DNA of 64,000 bases from Psettodes erumei (lineage: Eukaryota; Chordata; Actinopteri; Pleuronectiformes; Psettodidae), in NCBI GenBank assembly GCA_016785225.1, contig JAFBJZ010000939.1, positions 186,001 through 250,000 of the forward strand, read 5' to 3'. Below the pieces are notes generated by a model, which saw only the letters and a list, made by a program, of their open reading frames with translations, ran no database searches and was not told where the DNA came from. Each line of letters begins with the position of its first letter. Positions within the stretch are counted from its first letter, which is position 1. The position numbers and the translations under genes were made by a program. This document shows, in pieces, positions 60,130 through 64,000 of the stretch.

Positions 60130-60440
60130 ATCCTAGCGCATACATTCATCACTCTGTGAAACACACCTTCCAATCTCATTCATTCTAATGAGAGTCCACC
60201 TCGAGACACAGACTAATTAGAGAATTATGAAAGGCCGAGGTGACAGTGACCTCATTACAGTGAGGAAGATCAAACTAATGACCCGTGACTGATGAAGGCC
60301 TTCATGTCTGCCTTCCAAGCAATTCAGGGCTGCCTTGGAGAAGGAAAAAGATGGCCACAGCCAGGCGCCTACAGATGACATTATCCATGCTTTATAAATA
60401 AACACTGCCCATTAAAGGTTTAGCATGGTATACACCTGTC
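60130..60440. promoter_or_regulatory. Candidate conserved noncoding/enhancer block
   Basis: This is non-repetitive, GC-balanced sequence between AT-rich flanks. It holds CATTCTAATGAG, CTAATTAGAGAATTATG (60,213-60,229), TGACCTCATTACAG, CAAACTAATGACC and a TTTATAAATAAACACTG forkhead-like word near 60,391. The density of TAAT-core words is the highest I noticed in the window. Conservation is untested. Confidence 0.33.
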
Positions 60441-61864
60441 AGATCCTGCAAGTGGCACATCAGCCAGCTTAGATGCATGTTTGCAGTTCATTCTTCAAAC
60501 ACATTAAAAAAGTAGGAAATTAAGCACTTAGCCTGAAAATACACAACTAGAAGCTGTAATTCACCTCTGGTATGGTGAGGTGTTTTCAAAATGTTTCATA
60601 TATGAAGATTAGATTGAGAGAAACCACTATTTCAGGAAATGATTTGTGAGTCGAAAGCTGTGATCTTGATCTGTGCTAAATCAGATGTGAAAATGTCTGA
60701 AGGTGTAAGGAGATTTGTGAACATGGACAGGAATCAGCAAATGTGTGTTCAGAAAACCTGTGTGTAGTCACAAATGTGTAAAAAAAACAAGATAAACAGA
60801 GGAGGATAAAAGAGAGCTTGCAGAGGAAAGTAGCATATGATTACAAAGAAAGGGAAAATGAAAGAGTGAGCAGAAGAAGAAGTAAAAGTAAGGGGTCTTT
60901 TCCAAGTCTGCAAAACACACATCAAGGCACAAAACAAGCAGCAACAGCATACCTCATCCTATTCAAAGACAGAGAATAAAGTGGGGATGGCAATAGAAAA
61001 GACTCCAGGTGGGAAATAATCCACAAAACAGAAGTCTGGAGCTCAAAGACTCACTCATGCTGAAAACAGGGATGGAGAACAGGTGATCTGTCAAAATGCA
61101 AGCAGTGGACTTACAATCTGAACAAGAGAAGTGAAACTATAGAAACCTCCAGTCTGAGTGATTTCTGGGACTCCACAGATGATGCTTATATGAAACACAT
61201 ACACACAGAGTTTGCATGCCAGAAACAGCAGACTGGATATGGAAAGTATTGAGAGAAGAATGCTGCTGCACTTAAGGAAACACCCACTTCCAGAAAGTAT
61301 GGCTGCGAGATGAAGAGAAGAAATATACTGTAAGCATGGACATCTGTGATTTTCTCATGTGCGTGCAGACTTTTTTGTCTTATGGTAGTTATGTATTTCC
61401 TTTCTGATGGCTGTGGAATTTTAGCCATGTATTCCTTACAAATATGATACCGTTGATTCCCTAATTCATCTGTCCAGTGGGAAATTGGCCTGCTGGGTGT
61501 AGGATACAGAGGCTTAGTGCCCAAAAATGCCCAAAAATGACATCATCAAGCATACAAGTGGTCAAACATAAGATAAATAAAGTTATAGGTTGTCTAATGT
61601 TGCATATGTAGACTTGGTGTATGTGAGTACAAGAGATGGCTACCCTATGATAATAATACTATTAATAATAATAATAATCATCATCATATCAAGAACAAGA
61701 CACGTTTAAGTAATTCTGATCTTATTTTCCACAGGTTTGCATGATTTCTATTAGTTATGAAAACATATCCTATATTACTGAGTTTAGAAAAGTATCAGTC
61801 AGACACAAGCAGTAGTAAACATTAGCCTACATTTAAGATAATCCTTTTATAGTTTAATTGTTCC

Positions 61865-62040
61865 ATTACATTTCATTTAGTCATTCACACATATTCATGC
61901 ACACACTCACTCACTCACACACAGATGGCGCAGCCATTAAGGGCAAACTGGAGTTCAGTGCCTTGCTCAAGGTAATTTCAAGATGTGGACTGGAGGAGCC
62001 TGGGATGAACTGATGAACCTCTATATCCTTAGCCACAGGA
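61865..62040. repeat. Widespread teleost interspersed repeat, copy B
   Basis: The order CATTCACACATATTCATGCACAC, AGTTCAGTGCCTTGCTCAAGG, ATGTGGACTGGAGGAGCC and CTTAGCCACAGG parallels the repeat at 6,025-6,290 (CATTCACCCATTCATACACAC, ACATCGACTGGAGCCAGG) and shares its orientation. It is more decayed and lacks the 5' part. Confidence 0.5.
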
Positions 62041-62044
62041 TATA

Positions 62045-63575
62045 GATATATTAAACCAGATAACAAGCTCTCATTATATGACAATGTGTGAGCACTGCTA
62101 CAACTAGGTTGAAGCTGAACTCGTCTCTACACCCCATGTTTCATACAATTTATGCCATTTTTGCCATTAAATGTACGTAAAATGTATTACTGTAATCCAG
62201 CATCACATTATTTTGTAATTTTGTCTGATATAAGCTTTCAGGATGTATCAAGTTCTCTAATTAACCAGTAACCAGTGGTGTTCTAGATGATCCAGCGCTG
62301 AAATCTGAAGGATTACTACTTTAATGGATGTTAATAACAGACAGTTTCTGTCATAAATTTTCAATTTGTCTATTTGTCTCTGGTGGTTTAATTCAAACAG
62401 AACTCTAACCAACACAAACCAAACCACGAACCAGAAATGTCCTTTAGTTTCTTTGAATCCTGAAAACGTGTACAGGGTAACTCAGCAAGAGGAATGGATC
62501 CATTCTCCATTCTCCATCCTCCCATAAACACACACACACACAGTCCGGTGAAACCACAGTCCAAAGTATAAACCACTGAGCTGTAACTTTTCAAGTGACA
62601 GCGATGGCCATAATCCATCGTTCCATAGCAAAGGAACTGCGTGTGGCGGACCAAAGTATGATGATGGATGTCTGGCCCACAACAATGGAACAGACCAGTG
62701 GGTTGATTTTTTAGGTGTTTAATTTGGTGGCTGCATTGTTTTCCAGAGTGACAAAATCCTCAAGGGCTTGATGACACCACTGATGACACCAAACTCCAAC
62801 ATCACATTTTCAGCCTCATTTCATATTTTCTCCCATTTTTTCCCTTATTTCTTTTCTTGGTATTTACCTTTGTCTCCTTCCACAGCAGAAGCAAAACTTC
62901 TCTCTCACTAGTCTTCCTTCTGATGAGGTTTAAGGGAGTAGACCAAATTATTTCATTCCTGTTTTCCCTATTTTGTTTTTACTACCTATCTTCCTTTCTC
63001 ACTGGAATAAATGTTAATCACAGAAAAGAAGAGAAATGTCCTGTGCACTCAGGATGTAATGAGAAAACTGAAAATAAAAAAAGAACCTCATCAAAAATAA
63101 ATGGCAAATATATCCAGGATTTCTGCTCTAACTGTAAACAGAACTGTACCATCACAATAATACATTAATCTGTATCTTTGTTGGAATGAAAAAGGACTCA
63201 AGGAAGAAGCAATTAGTTAATAAAACAAGTTTGTTTAATATACATGGGTTGTAATTAAACAGCAAATGAAGAATATAAAAAAATCTGTTAATCAAATGAA
63301 ATTGGTAATATAATGGAGTTTAATCAGTAGCTAAATAATATGAAGGGATACAATTCTATTTTTGGGGCTGTCACTTTTGTAAAACCAAGAGGTGACAACT
63401 ATGGCTGAAAAAGTAAATTGGATTAGTATCACATTATAATATGGAAAGTTAATTCCTATTCTCTAGGTATGTGTACACTTAAAGGGAAGAATGAGCCCTG
63501 CTCTCTGGAGGCAGCATCATTTCTTATCAATACTCACACCAATTCTCAAGCCTGCCAATCAAACATGCCACTGCT
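62045..63575. other. AT-rich noncoding stretch, nothing recognised
   Basis: Short frames without domains. A brief CA run at about 62,528-62,541. Confidence 0.5.
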
Positions 63576-63579
63576 TAAG

Positions 63580-63728
63580 TCACTGAGATCCGATTTTGTC
63601 CCCGTTCTGATGTTTGATGTGAACATGAACTGAAGTTCCTGACCTGTGTCAGGATTTTATGCAGTGCTGCTGCATGCTTTGATGACTGTGTGAGTAGGCA
63701 GTTGTTCCTAATAATTTGAGTGTATGAT
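63580..63728 (-). mobile_element. Tc1-like transposon end fragment, copy 2
   Basis: It shares AACTGAAGTTCCTGACCTG (63,628-63,646) exactly with 4,226-4,244, followed by a CTGCTGCATG core and a GTTGTTCCTAATAATTTGAG terminus. The TCCTAATAA word is the usual terminal feature of this teleost Tc1-like family. On the minus strand the first codons of the transposase would lie near 63,600 (GGGGACAAAATCGG), but no frame remains. The fragment covers one element end only. Confidence 0.6.
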
Positions 63729-64000
63729 GAAGGGAGCAGGAAGAAATTATGGAATGGCACCAGCATGATGCATGAGGGAATGATGGGAGCCCTGGCTGTG
63801 GCTGGGATCTGGGTGTGCTCCACTTGCATATGTATCCCTACATTGTGTTAATTTGCATGCTCTGTCTTAATATGAATTATTTCTGCGAAGTGGGAAGAGA
63901 GGAATGTGACTGTCATGATGGAGATGGTTACAGATGCTGAAATGAGAACAGCTGGACAGGCATTCTGTGCCACACACACAGAGTCTGGTATTTATTCCAC

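Larger units (their letters stand above)
58800..61860. other. Noncoding stretch
   Basis: No gene recognised apart from the microsatellite at 59.6 kb and a candidate block at 60.1-60.4 kb. A TAA/TCA simple-repeat patch lies at about 61,650-61,688. Confidence 0.5.

Noticed and set aside
1..64000. A new multi-gene defence or metabolic system
   Set aside because: No cluster of host genes is present. All recognisable coding pieces are decayed, unrelated transposable elements on both strands.

Overview
This window looks like a stretch of a teleost fish nuclear genome, either a gene desert or the inside of a very long intron or intergenic interval. It is AT-rich, with many CA/TG and other simple repeats and no dense operon-like coding. 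Every recognisable coding remnant belongs to a transposable-element type common in ray-finned fish. I found no convincing host protein-coding exon, no functional tRNA or rRNA gene, no CRISPR array and no bacterial or phage features. Long open frames outside the mobile elements are low-complexity or antisense artefacts.

Layout. 1-8 kb: AT-rich sequence with a Tc1-like end fragment (4.2 kb), a tRNA-derived SINE (5.2 kb), a teleost repeat (6.0-6.3 kb) and a retroposon 3'-end-like piece (7.7-7.9 kb). 8.2-8.8 kb: possible LTR. 10-14 kb: a 63-bp sequence present twice in opposite orientation (58/63 identical), and a minus-strand tRNA-Ser-like head joined to a LINE-type 3' tail. 17.7-20.4 kb: complex, possibly conserved noncoding blocks and one weak secreted-peptide-like frame. 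22.5-25.6 kb: a decayed Ty3/gypsy retrotransposon whose domains run gag zinc knuckle, protease, integrase, reverse transcriptase, RNase H. Integrase lies upstream of RT, as in the Gmr1 group. It carries a nested 60-bp LINE tail with a 7-bp target duplication. 30-32 kb: three LINE 3'-end remnants. 33.5-35.4 kb: two Tc1-like transposase remnants of different families. 40.1-42.7 kb: a 5'-truncated minus-strand non-LTR retrotransposon with RT and a C-terminal PD-(D/E)XK endonuclease (R4/Dong/Rex6 type). 43-56 kb: unique-looking DNA with candidate conserved noncoding blocks and several microsatellites. 57.3-57.7 kb: a second gypsy RT remnant on the minus strand. 58-64 kb: a SINE-like unit, a candidate conserved block (60.1-60.4 kb), another copy of the 6-kb repeat family (61.9 kb) and another end of the 4.2-kb Tc1-like family (63.6 kb).

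The elements do not form a working system. All show stops, frameshifts, deletions or lost catalytic residues and read as independent insertions of different ages. The most interesting points are the pol domain order of the 23-kb element, the nested insertion in it, the nearly complete R4-type copy with its 3'-terminal hairpin, the tRNA-LINE chimera at 11.2 kb, and TAATTA-rich blocks that could be distal enhancers. I did not find a convincing previously undescribed system. The regulatory calls are inference from composition only.
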